A stretch of 64,000 nucleotides of DNA from assembly GCF_029633865.1 (NCBI RefSeq), contig NC_079224.1:16437890-16501889 (forward strand), given 5' to 3'. Under the pieces are notes generated by a model. The model was not told the origin of the DNA. It was given only the letters and a program-made list of their open reading frames with translations, and did not search any database. This DNA comes from Lampris incognitus (lineage: Eukaryota; Chordata; Actinopteri; Lampriformes; Lampridae). A program made the translations under genes and the position numbers. Shown in pieces: positions 34,101 through 44,838 of this stretch (position 1 is the stretch's first letter; each line of letters begins with the position of its first letter).

Positions 34101-37100
34101 TTTGAAAAAAAAATAATTTTCAACTCAAAATTGTCTGGGAGCCATATGCCGTCACCGGAAGAGCCATATATGGCTCGCGAGCCATAGGTTCCCGACCGCT
34201 GATCTAGAAGTTAATGCCTTAACACAAACACTAACACAAAGAGCACATACCAACCACAGTGTTATAGCCATCTGGGAAACTTGTGATAAAGCGGTGAGCA
34301 TTGGCTTGCTTGGCGGCGTTGATGATCTCGGCATCGGTGGCCTCGGGCTTCCCAAAGCGGATGTTCTCCATCACAGATGAGCCAAACAACACTGGTTCCT
34401 GCAAACAGAAATGGAAGGTACAGAAAAGTGGACAGCTGTAAAATGAATAATTACTACGGTATTACTGCTGCACAACAGAAAGGCAGCAGAGAAAATGGCC
34501 ATGCTGTAGTAACCACAATGAAAAAAACGATTGATGAACTTTACCTGGTTAATGAACCCAATAACTTGTCCTCTGAGCCAGGATGGGTCAAGTGTTCGGA
34601 TGTCAAGCCCATCCAACATGATCACACCATTGGTCGGGTCATAGAAACGCTCCAGTAAGGACGCCACTGTGGACTTTCCTGGATGAGACAATTATTCACT
34701 CAGATCAATAACATGGCACTTGGGAACATGGATACCTGGGCAAACGATCCTACTCATGCCAAAAGAAAGTTATTATGGTAAAAAAAAAACTGAGCAGTTA
34801 CCTCCTCCAGATTCGCCAACAATAGCAATAGTTTTACTAGGGGGCAACGTTAGGTTGAAGTTTCTCAAGATTTGATGCCCTGGTCTTGTTGGATAACTGT
34901 AAATATGCATAAATATAAGAAACAGCATCCTCTGATATGCAAGTTAAGCAGCTAGTCGACATGAATTTGCACAAATCTGTATTCCAGCTGGATGATCTTA
35001 TACATGCGCCAATTCCTCCCAACACGAATGATAAAGGTGTGTGTGTGTGTGTGTGTGTGTGGTGGGGGGGTTAAATCTCTGTATGTGGAGAAAAAGCTAC
35101 GCTAAAAAAAAGTACTTGAATGAGATGTTCATGAAGTCAACCCTTCCTGTCAGAGAATGGTAAGGGATCCGTCCCCCGCCTGAGACTGGAATGGTAGGCT
35201 CCAGAGCCAAGTATTCAAAAACCCGGGCCCCCGAGCTTAAGCCTCTCACCATCTGTATAGAATATATTACAGAAGGAGCGCGAAACAAAATGTATTCCTT
35301 TACGCAAAAAGCCATGCCAATTTCACTTTCAGTGTAGTTTCAATGTATTACTTTACATATTTACACACACATGTACACACCAATAAATAAATGCTAGAAT
35401 TTAGATCTTTCCACTCACTTGTCCAAATAGGATGGAAATGCTGGCCAAAGACCTGAGAGTTAAAAAAAACAGCACAAAAAACAAACAAACAGATTAGCAG
35501 TCATATCACCTATTAGTTTTACTTTATTACTCACAGAAACACTGTACAACTTTTCATTGCTAACAAGGCAAACCTCTCACCTCTGAACAGTTTGGGACGC
35601 TACCAGGAAAGACATAAGTTCTCCAGGGGACATTTCATCACCAGCCATTAAAGAGCCTCCAGCAAAAATCGTTCCTAGAACAATGCCTGTATGAATGGTG
35701 CACAATACACAGTGACAGCAAACTAAGTCCTGACAAACTAAACAACTAATTCAAAGCAAAATGTTGCCATACATTATTAAAATTTTAAAATGCACTTACA
35801 GTTTAGGGCAATGTTTGACAAGCCTTGAAAAATTGCGATTCCTGTGCCAAGAGTTTCATTCATCTCACATGACTTGTCTACTTCATATGCATATAATCTG
35901 AAAAAAAAAGACAAAATACAGAACAGACACGTGTACAGTAAGCATCCATCCATCCACTACCCAAGCCGCTTATCCCAATCGGGGTTGGGGGGGACGCTGG
36001 AGCCTACCCCAGCAGTCATTGGGTGGTAGGCGGGGAGACATCCTGGACAGGCCGCCAGACAGTCACAGGGCCGACACACACACATTCACACCTAGGGACA
36101 ATTTAGCACGGCTGATTCACCTGACCCACATCTTTGGACTGTGGGAGGAAACCGGAGCACCCGGAGGAAACCCACGCAGACACGGGGAGAACATGCAAAC
36201 TCCACACCGAGGATGACTCGGGACGACCGCCATGGATGGACAACCCTGGGGTTCGAACCCAGGCCCTTCTCGCTGTGAGGCGACTGTGCTAACCACTGCG
36301 CCACCGTGCCGCCAATAAGCATGTGATTTATGTATATACCGCTGCATGTCATGAATTAAAAAAAAAAAATCTCTGACTTACTGAAGCTCCCGCTCCTCCA
36401 TGGCGAAGGCTTTCACTGTCCGCACATTGCCGAGCGCCTCGTCCGCCACTCCTGTTGCTTTTGACACCTCAAGCCCCACATCCATACAGTTCAGTCAAAA
36501 CACAGCAACACATCAAATGGGGCCGTCATCTAACAGTATCAGAATTACTGAGGGTCACTGAAAACATGACTAATGAATTCACACCTGTTCTTGAGCCATA
36601 CGAGACAGTTTGCGAAGGACTGAGCCGATCACAGCCCCCGCTCCGACCAGACAGGGCAGGACGACGACTGTTAAACCAGTGAGTTTGGGGGAGATGACAT
36701 AGAGGGAGACAAAACACCCGACTGTCTGTGTGATACTCCGCAGGCCCTTTGAATGCACAAAACGAACAAACATCAGAATGCCGAGATTTAACATGTCACT
36801 TTTAGCAACACACAACTATACCATGTATTTGTTCTGCGATTAATGCAGAGGTCTGTTTTTTTCTGTCAAGTTCTGTCATTGCTGCAAGGAAGTGGCAGGT
36901 GATGCTCAGCAATGAAGCAACACAAGAGACTGTGACAACAATTTATGATAATCCTGAATTTGGTATCATCTAATATGGGAAGTCACAAAGACATATGCCT
37001 CTTTTATCTCAGGTGACTGAAGAAGTTCGGCATGGGGTCCAAGATTCTACGGGTCTTCTACAGAAGCACAACCGAGAGCGTCCTGACTGGAGGCATCGCC

Positions 37101-39141
37101 GCCTGGCAGGGGAACTGTACTGCCCACAACTGCAAAACGCTGCAGAGGGTTGTGCGGACAGCCCAGGATGTCAGTGGATATGAGTTTTCCCTCCATCCAG
37201 GACATATATAACAGACATTGTGTCAGCAAAGCCCGTAGGATTATCAGAGATCCCAGTCACCCCAACTATGGACTGTTCAGCTGCTACTGTCAGGCAAGTG
37301 GTACCTCAGCCTCAAAGCCTGGGACAGCTTTTTCCACCAAGAAACCAGGACCTCTTCAGTCTCAACTGACTGCAGGTATCCCCAGCTTTATTTATCTTGT
37401 ATATAAGGGTGGGGACACCTGTAGTCAGTTGAGACCGAGCAGGTCACTTAGATGAGTGATGAAACGTTTATCTCTCAATAAACGTTGTATCCGGATGAAC
37501 TGATTCAACTTCACGTGATTACACAGTATCTGTTTTTGGTTTTTTTCTTGTTAGTTTCCTGTTAGCTGTTTCCTGTTAATTTCCCTCTGGGATAAAATTT
37601 GATTGTGTACTGATGATCACCATATCCTTATCTTGTTTAGAAAGCGATATGGTCACTAATTTTGGTTCTGTAAGGAATTTCTAAGGGTTGCATTTCCATT
37701 CATTAATTCATCTTCAGCCGCTTCTGCAGGGTAGGGTCGCGGTGGCAGCAAGCTAATTAGGGCACTCCAGACAATGCTGCCAGATTTGACTGAGACCAAA
37801 TAGCCCGATCAGAGCCCTGAACCCGCCCAATCGTCACAAAAATAGCCTTTTTTTTTTTTACTGCCGTTTAGAAGAAGGTTTCTCTGTCCGTCCAGTGTAT
37901 GTATGTAATAATAATTACGTTTATCAGAGCCATTTTTACCCGCCCAATCAAATAAAAAGTAGCCCAGTTGGGCATGAAACTGCCCAATCTGGCAACACTG
38001 AGTCTCCAGACGTCCCTCTCCCCAGCAACGCCCTCAAGCTCCTCCTGGGGGATCCCAAGGTGTTCCCAGAACAGATTGGACATTTAGTTCCTCCAGCAAG
38101 TTCTGGGTCTACCCCGGGGTCTCCTCCCAGTTGGCCATGCCCGGTAAACCTCCAAAGGAAGGCGCCCAGGAGGCATCCTAATCAGATGCCCGAACCACCT
38201 CAACTGGCTCCTTTCGATGCGAAGGAGTGGCGGCTCTACTCTGAGCTCCCTCCGGATGTCCAAGCTCCTCACCCTATCTCTAAGGCTGAGCCCAGACACC
38301 CTACGGAGGAAACTCATTTCAGCCACTTGTATCCGCTGTGAGGGTTGGAACGAAGGTTGACTGGTAAATTGAGAGCTTTGCCTTCTGGCTCAGCTCCCTC
38401 TTCACCACAACGGTCTGGTACAACATCCACATTACTGCTGATGCTGTTGCGTTTCCAGTGTACTGCAAAAAGACTTGTTAGCATCAAAACCTACCTTAAC
38501 ACTGCCTGTTCCTTGGGGGAATTGATGTGGAACAGGGTTTAACAAACTGACTATGTAGATAACAAATTACTGGCACTAATGTTCAAAAGGGAGAATATTA
38601 CTATTTATTAACACTTAAAGAGCACAAATACAGCACATGGTCATTATGCTAAGAATAGTGAATTATGTGATCAGCAATACCTGAGAGTAGGGGTGGGTAT
38701 CAAAACCCGGTATTAAACAGGCACCGGTGCTCAATTATTAAAGACCTTAGTATTGATGAGCTCCGTCATTAATGGTTCTGCTATTGGTATCGGAGAAATA
38801 AAGATAGCTTTGTTTTGAAAAGTGCTATATAAATAAATGGTTATTATTATTATTATTATTATTTTGGCTACAAAAATGTTATCTTGCACCTTTTATCTCT
38901 GTTTGATTTGACTTGATTTATTTTAAACATGTAAAAAAAAGAAATGACAAAAAAAGGATAAAAACAAAACAATAATAACATTAAATTGAAATGAACAATC
39001 TGTTTCTAATGTGCAATAAGATTAAGACATTTGTCTATGTTATAGTCTTGCTATTCCCAATCCAAGAGAGAGATATCTCTCTTGGAGCCTGTCGTATGTG
39101 CGAGCCGAGGGCCGGGTCCAGCTCTCTGCCTCTCTCTCGCT

Positions 39142-39218
<77 letters not shown>

Positions 39219-42200
39219 ACCTCAGGAGGTATGTTATGTATGCTAGGAGCCTAGAGCCCACACGGAGTTAGCTAAATTATGCAAACATGGTTAATGAATA
39301 AAAGTAATGCTCTGTCCAGACATGAGAAAATAAAGCAATGTTAACTCTGTTCTTAATTTGTTTTTTCTCTTAGATAAATAACAAAAAGTATCGATGAGTA
39401 CTGTTAAAGTACCGGATCAATAAGCAGTATTGGTAAGAGTAATAACCTTTTTTTTTTTTCTCTCCCTTTTTCTCCCCAATTGTATCTGGCCAATTACCCT
39501 ACCCTTCCGAGCCATCCCGGTCACTGCTCCATCCCCTCTGCCGATCCGGGGAGGGCTACAGACTACCACATGCCTCCTCTGGTACATGTGGCGTCACTAG
39601 CTGCTTCTTTTCACCTGACAGTGAGGAGTTTCGCCAGGGGGGCTTAGTGCATGGGAGGAACACGCTATTCCCCCCAGTTCCCCCTCCCCCCTGAACAGGT
39701 GCCCTGACCGACCAGAGGGGGCGCTAGAGCAGTGACCAGGACACATACTACACATCCGGCTTCCCACCCGCAGACACGGTCAATTGTGTCTGTGGGGACG
39801 CCCAACCAAGCCGGAGGTAACACGGGGATTCAAACCGGCGATCCCCGTGTTGGTAGGCAATGAAACAGACGGCTACGCTACCCGGACGCTCCCACGTACA
39901 GTTAAAATCTTAACGATACCATCCCTACCTGAGAGATGACCAATTTAAAGGACGATTTGAACTCCTGAATGTCAGCAGTCAAGCGATTCACCAGTTGCCC
40001 AGTCTTATTAGCATCAAAGAAGGCCACATCTTGCCTGAAACAGAAAAAAAGTTAAACAAGGTTTATCTACTTCAGAACTTTTTTTTTCACTCCAAAACAT
40101 AGTACAAAGCAGTACAATTTCAATATTCTTTGTCATCAGTCTTAATACTGAAAAGGTGCAGGGCATACAATTGTAATTACACATACAACTGATGTATACT
40201 GGTTACAAATACTTAATTATTGTTATAATTATAAGTATATAATATAGTATATAATTGTATAATATATAATAGGTAAATATATAGTATATATTTTATTATA
40301 TAAGATAATATAAGCATATAATATAGTATATAAGCACAAGTTAGTTATATTAGTACATAATATATCAAAATATCATATATAAGCAATATAATATATAAGC
40401 ACAAGTTATTAATCATTCAACCATAACAACATTTTGTATAGTAGTGACATACTTGTGTATACATACTTACCGCCAGTATTCTATTTATTATTATTCCATT
40501 TATTTCTTTTTTGTTTTGTTTTGTTTTTTTTGTGAGTGATATATGCAAGTACTAAAAGCTGCTGTAAACCGGAGTCAAATCCTTCATAGGCATAAGCACA
40601 CTTGGCCAATAATGTTGATTCTGATTAAAGGCTGATACAGTGCTCCTGCAGGAGCATTACTCTATGTATCTGGCATACATTTGCAAGTCTTAAAGGTGCA
40701 ATAGTCAGCAGACATAGTCATTAGTTTAAGAAAGTAATTGTAAATATTGATAACTGTGATTTCCCAGGGCTCCTCAGTTTTGATCCATTTCCCTTTTGGG
40801 TTACACTTTCTCTAATGTGTAACCTCTTTATCGCTAAAGCTGTCTTGGTGACTTCTCAGTCACCATGACAGCTTTTTTCCATTCAAAAATTTGCAACGTC
40901 CTCTCCGTCAGCCTGCCATGTGCTGGCATCAATAAATTCCAGATGGTACAGAATGTTGCCACATGAATTTTATGTCACTATATCACACCTATCCTAGCCT
41001 CCTAACACTAGCGCCCTATCCATGCTAGATCCAACTTTAAAGTGCTACTGTTAACATATAAAAAACTATATAGGGTGGCTCTATCTTATCTTTCAGACCT
41101 TATAAAGCTTTATGTAGCATCCAATGTCTTCAGAGCCCAAGGAGCAGACATCTCTGTTCCCAGAGCCAAAAGGCAGGGTTACAGACCATGTCCCTTTTCT
41201 TTCATCAGAGCGACTGATTTTGTAGTTTCATTCAAATCTACCTACTTTCTCATTATCATTTGACAAGCTGTTGCATGTGAGTTTCTTGGCTTTGTTGATG
41301 CTTACCCTTAATACCTCCACCTTAGGAGGGTCTTGGTCTCGATGTAAGGTTATGTAAGTCCTTCTAATTATCACTAAACTCCCGGCCCTGCCAATGGAAT
41401 TTAAGCACAATGAATGCTGGAAACAAGCTAAAGATGGCAAGTGCTTAGGTAGTATCAAGCAAGATAAACCAATATGTCTGTTACTTTACTGTCAGAGTAG
41501 GTTGTATATTTAGTGAAGTAGGGACTAGCAAAGTAGTAGTAAATTATAATGATGCAGGTAACATGTTCAGAGGGGTTCATTTTACCATCAGTCCTCTAGA
41601 ATCACCTGTCTGGCCTGATACCAAACTTCAAGTCAGTTTTATTAAGATGACAGTTGGCACACTTGTTCTTTTGCAAACTGACTTCGGCAATGCTAACTGT
41701 GGCTCATCTACTTGTTAAGAGGAGAGAAGAGCAAGAAGATGCAGAGGAGGTTGACTTGGCTGTGGAGGAGGCAGAACACATGGAGTGCCTCCAAAACAGC
41801 AGGAAAGAAAAGACTGAGGTGTGTATCGATCTTGACTCATATCTTTCAAGCTAATATTAAAGCTTCTGGGCTTTACTTGTCAACCCTGGAACTTCCCATT
41901 TTCCAACACCTGCCCTTTTCAAACACTTCAAGCAACAGTCTTTTGAGAGGGTAGGAGAACCTATAAACAACACTAAAGAAACGGTCAACCAGCTGGTCCT
42001 ATGTTTTTGAGTACAGATTTCTGTGGTGGTGGTGGTGGTGTGTGTACGGTGTGGGGGGGGGGTTACTATATGTAAATCACAAACCTTCAAGAATCCCTGC
42101 TGATATTTTCTAGCCATCTCATTCTACAGGAAAGCAGAATTATGGAACATTGTGCATTTAACTGGCAGAGAGGATGATAACATGACACAGGGATGGTGGA

Positions 42201-43960
42201 TAAATAAGCTCCAGATATTTTGAGTTAGTAATGTTTTTGTTTTTGTTCCATATGCCATTTTAGGTGTATTCAGAAATCCTTCTGTGAACCATTGTTCTTT
42301 AAAAATATAGGCACAGCCAAGGGACCTCAGCAGATTTACATCAGGCACAGCAACTTTGGCATAAAACACATCCTCAGATACACTGGATGTTATAAAATGT
42401 ATGTTGAAAATGTAAACTCAATTAGTTCTGAGCACAAATTCTGTTGTCTTTTTTTGATAAATCTCGTGTGTACTTAACTCTTAGTAATGGGACTAGTTTA
42501 TAGTATTAGCTGTTTTTGTTCAAAATAAAAAAAATAGGGTCCATGTACCTTAACAAAGATGTGAATAGGGTCTTCCTCATATCTGCTGCCACTCTCTCCC
42601 CCACCCTTGACAGAAGAATGATGTAGCCACTGGTCAGCAGACCCTTAACAAAGGTGGTGACTAATGAGCAGTGCAGCTGATAGTTTTATGATCCATGATG
42701 ACATTTATATGTATAAGCACTCATTGTGGCATAGGAAACAATAATGGTTACATGCCTATAACAATATTCCAAGCTTTAAACTTGTTTGGTACATACGATT
42801 GCGATCTACAACACAGTACAAAACATTTAGCTGGAGGAAGATTATTAGAGTGCTGGCATGATGTTATGCTGCTGTTTATCTTAATGATGGAATTCTTATG
42901 CACTTACTTGAATACCATACAGTCCAAGCAGCTTCAGAGCAGGGGCTCTGATCTCATAGAGGTAGTCCCCAGTGTGTTCCCTCATGTGGCGAGCCACAAC
43001 ATTCACCAAGTCTCCCAGCATTAAGGGAATCTGAATATTCAAGATGGCGGCACCAAAAGCAAGCTGAGCAAAAGAAAACAATGTAGTCCGCATAAACGCC
43101 ATGCCATTATGTTCACCACATTAACACAACAGATGGCCGCAAAAATAGCTAAACTTTATTGTTGCTTACCACAACAGCACCAATGAGAGCAAACAGCTGA
43201 GGTTTGACAAATTCCCATAGGATATGCCATTTGAAGTCAGGCACAGAGTCTTTGGCTGTGACTTCTACAAGGGTGTTGTTGTTCACATCTGCCTCACAAA
43301 ATGCCATATTTCTGAACAGCCATGCAGACATAGTGATGCCCACCGGCGCCAGGATAAACTTCAGGGCCATCTCTGGAGGTTTTACTGGGTGGGTGGCAGA
43401 CTGGCGGACTGCTCTCTGAGTTAGACTCCAAAGGCGACACGCAACATTTCTAGGTTGGTGTGAGGAGCTGGACACATTAGACACTGGTGATGGATACAAC
43501 CAGGATCTGGAATAAAATCGCAAGGGGTACATGTGAAACTTTCAAAATGGGAGAGGGATATTCTGACAAGATTGTTTAACAACCTAAGAGTGTAAATCAA
43601 GACTGGTTGTCAAAATCAATTTGCGTACTCGCTGACGCTAAAAACAGAGATTAGTAAACGCTGTCTTTGCGAGAAGTATTGTTTTACAGTGCTGAACAAC
43701 GTTTACAGTAGACTTGTTATCTACGGGACACTAATGTGAAAGGGGTCAAGTTATCTAACGAATTAAGTCACTAACTTGGCTACAGCTAGGAAACACAGGT
43801 CAGCTGTGATTAACGTGAAAGCAGTTAGCCTAGCTTTGACTGCCGGCTCTAGGTTACCCTACCGTGAACATTTCCATAAATCTGGAGATTTATTGAATCG
43901 ACTGCATAGTGATCGCACTGGTGCGGTGGTGCTTGTTCTACAACAAAGTAAGTAAAGCAT
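31135..43960 (-). CDS. abcb8: ATP-binding cassette subfamily B member 8, mitochondrial (complete, 16 coding exons)
   Basis: Half-type ABC exporter of the mitochondrial inner membrane, in human the ATP-binding subunit of the mitoKATP channel and linked to iron export. Coding exons from the start: 43863-43960, 43170-43506, 42908-43063, 42549-42643, 39929-40034, 36585-36746, 36382-36467, 35800-35897, 35581-35686, 35419-35452, 35116-35252, 34802-34896, 34545-34678, 34251-34398, 31492-31742, 31135-31218. All introns are GT-AG and all joins keep frame, giving 708 residues (human about 735). The N-terminus is rich in Arg/Ser with almost no acidic residues, as in a mitochondrial presequence. The transmembrane domain spans roughly residues 130-430 ([29 protein letters not shown]). 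Walker A GESGGGKST (499-507), signature LSGGQ (604-608), Walker B ILVLDE (624-629) and H-loop His about 660 are intact. Human ABCB8 is also head-to-head with ATG9B. An intact hAT transposon sits in the last-but-one intron. Confidence 0.96.
31813..34201 (-). mobile_element. Complete hAT (Charlie-like) DNA transposon in an abcb8 intron
   Basis: 2389 bp with imperfect terminal inverted repeats CAGGGGTCGGGAACC (left) and CAGCGGTCGGGAACC (right, minus strand), perfect 8-bp duplications and one uninterrupted transposase ORF. It lies in the same orientation as abcb8, between exons 14 and 15. A second copy of the subterminal motif CTCGCGAGCCAT(T/A)GGTTCCCGACC lies at 33952-33977, about 220 bp inside the right end. 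Intact termini, duplication and ORF together suggest a recent insertion. Confidence 0.93.
31929..33866 (-). CDS. hAT transposase, BED zinc finger, GTF2IRD2/ZBED-like (intact, 645 aa)
   Basis: Single exon from ATG at 33866 to a stop at 31929. A BED-type finger lies near residues 32-55 (CLIC ... HFDTHH). The RNase H-like core follows: [20 protein letters not shown] supplies the first acidic residue, [15 protein letters not shown] the second, then the hAT CxxH motif (CILHQEALC) and [15 protein letters not shown]. The hAT C-terminal dimerisation region is [20 protein letters not shown] with [16 protein letters not shown]. Relatives include the Charlie8-derived part of human GTF2IRD2. It cuts and pastes DNA between its terminal repeats. 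No stop or frameshift is present, so it may be active. Automated pipelines may label it a GTF2I-repeat gene; the flanking repeats show it is a transposon. Confidence 0.93.
   Translation of the reverse strand: MAKRKKDDDYRAFQAAWTEEFAFVERAGSAVCLICNDKIASMKRSNIKRHFDTHHASFASKYPAGDSRKRACEELQRRVQTSQQQLRVWTKQGDGNSASFAGALAIVRNGKSFTDGEYAKTFMLDVANELFDDFPNKDKIIKRIKDMPLSARTVHDRSIMMANQVEETQIKDINAGTYFSLALDESTDVSHLSQCSIIARYAAGDTLREESLAVLPMKGTTRGEDLFTSFMEFAKEKKLAMDKLISVCTDGAPCMLGKNKGFVALLREHEKRAILSFHCILHQEALCAQTCGQELGEVMSLVIRVVNFIVARALNDRQFKALLEEVGNHYPGLLLHSNVRWLSRGKVLSRFAACLSEIRTFLEMKGVKHPELDNTDWLLQFHYLVDITGHLNQLNVKMQGIGNTISSLQQAVFAFESKLEVFLRDIETGRLLHFERLQQFRDACLASDSTQHLDLQQLAGFTFNLLQSFKARFGEFRARTGLFKFITHPHECAVDKIDLTCIPGVSIGDFELEVADLKASDMWMSKFKSLNGELESLARQRAELAREHKWTKIKNLQPEDQLILKTWNELPVTYHTMQRVSIAVLTMFGSTYACEQSFSHMRNIKTNLRSRLTDGSLNACMKLNLTTYEPDYKAISKTMQHQKSH
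35035..35062. repeat. (GT)n microsatellite in abcb8 intron 11
   Basis: About 13 GT units followed by a G-run. Confidence 0.9.
35942..36318 (-). repeat. SINE family B, full length, in abcb8 intron 7
   Basis: On the minus strand it starts GGCGGCACGGTGGCGCAGTG, contains the B-box GGGTTCGAACCCCAGG and ends in GGATGGATGGATGC-type units. Confidence 0.88.
36995..37295 (+). pseudogene. Rex1/CR1-type LINE fragment in abcb8 intron 5
   Basis: Frame-broken peptides [40 protein letters not shown] and [15 protein letters not shown], then [20 protein letters not shown] in another frame. This is the post-polymerase region of Rex1/CR1 LINEs. Confidence 0.7.
37296..37525 (+). repeat. Unidentified retroelement tail
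   Basis: Contains TTGTATATAAGGGTGGGGAC, then GATGAGTGATGAAACGTTTA and TCTCAATAAACGTTGTATCC, a motif string I associate with 3' ends of fish retroelements but cannot assign. Confidence 0.4.
37965..38340 (-). pseudogene. LINE ORF2 C-terminus (second type) in abcb8 intron 5
   Basis: Minus-strand frames give [60 protein letters not shown] and [13 protein letters not shown], then a frameshift to [20 protein letters not shown]. It is a non-LTR retrotransposon end distinct from the 28.4- and 49.1-kb copies. Confidence 0.7.
38795..38865 (+). repeat. LINE 3' tail with (ATT)n
   Basis: GAAAAGTGCTATATAAATAA followed by ATT units, a common 3' end of fish LINEs. Confidence 0.55.
39143..39213. repeat. (AC)35 microsatellite in abcb8 intron 5
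   Basis: 71 bases of AC, preceded by a CTCTCTCGC run. Confidence 0.97.
39450..39893 (-). repeat. tRNA-derived SINE, family A copy 7, full length, in abcb8 intron 5
   Basis: Reversed. The tail lies at about 39460 (TTTTTCTCCCCAATTGTATC) and the head ends GGTAGCGTAGCCGTCTGTTT on the minus strand at about 39885. It ends only about 35 bp from exon 5 of abcb8. Confidence 0.88.
40440..40627 (+). repeat. LINE 3' end remnant
   Basis: Ends CACTTGGCCAATAATGTTGA followed by TTCTGATT, the usual CR1/Rex1-type 3' tail. Located in abcb8 intron 4. Confidence 0.5.
40910..41265 (+). pseudogene. LINE C-terminal coding remnant in abcb8 intron 4
   Basis: Encodes [20 protein letters not shown] and SDLIKLY followed by [18 protein letters not shown]. 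These resemble the last domain of CR1/L2/I-type LINE ORF2. Frame broken at its 5' end. Confidence 0.6.
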
Positions 43961-44838
43961 TTTTTCAAGATTTCCCCAAAGAGTAATTTCATTAGGCGAA
44001 ACTAATCGCTGAGCTCACAAGGATTCAAGGAGCAACATGCAGGCTGCCATATTGACAGTTACCCAGGATGCATTTCTTACGCTAAACCGGCAGCTAGCTG
44101 CTATTGTCTGTTTTTTTGTGACAACTAATTCGCTATAATTTACAAGACGCGTTCCGCTCCAAAGTCTTTGGGAATTTCGAGCTAATATTTCCGTCGGAAT
44201 AAATCGTGAAATGTATTTAAAAATGTAAAAAATAATAATAATACGACTCGCAATTCCAGGAAGTGACGCAACGCAGCGCAAAATGACGTTAACGATGTTT
44301 TGTTGACATTTGCTTGTGAAAGACAAAACAGTGGAGCCGCACGGATAGTCTATTTCTGGAAGCCGAGTTATTACCTGGCGAGACAGCTCGATTAAACACC
44401 GAATTTAGTCTTTATTGTGGTCAGATCTGGCGTTACCAAGCTAAGAGTGCTCTTCCAGGATTTGTTTTGTCAAAGTAAAGCGAAAGGAGGTCAAGATTTA
44501 GCGAATGGACCAAGTGGGGGAACAAAACAAATCGTAGCAGCCTTTAGACGAGTGGCTGAATCATTCGGTGTCAGGCCAGCCACCAGACAGTGGCTCAGCC
44601 ACCTACATGCAGGTACAACTATTAGCTAAAACAGGCTTGGTATCAGCCAAGTTCATCAAGTTAGCTCGTCATTAACCACTGGTTGTCAAACTAGCAAGTG
44701 AGCTATCTGGTGTTGTGACGTTAGTGTGATGTATTCGAGTGTTGCAACTACAGGCTAGCCATGTAGCGAGGATTCTCTTGCAGCTATTTATTGTTGTCGT
44801 ATTGGTCGTAGGGAGCGACTGTAAGAATGTGAAGTGCA
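43961..44838. promoter_or_regulatory. Bidirectional promoter region of abcb8 and atg9b
   Basis: Only 878 bp separate the two start codons, and the genes diverge. At 44257-44270 CCAGGAAGTGACGC combines an ETS site (GGAAGT) with a CRE-like half site, followed at 44284-44290 by TGACGTT. Such ETS/CRE composites are common in bidirectional housekeeping promoters. No TATA box was seen. 5' UTR splicing for atg9b cannot be excluded (possible donor at 44611). Confidence 0.65.

Larger units (their letters stand above)
31805..34209. repeat. 8-bp target-site duplication flanking the hAT element
   Basis: ATCTAGAA at 31805-31812 and again at 34202-34209, directly abutting the element ends. It fits the nTCTAGAn preference known for Charlie-type hAT transposons. 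Confidence 0.92.

Noticed and set aside
41654-41854. Glu-rich ORF in abcb8 intron 4
   Set aside because: Opposite strand to abcb8, no splice or homology support, and close to LINE debris.
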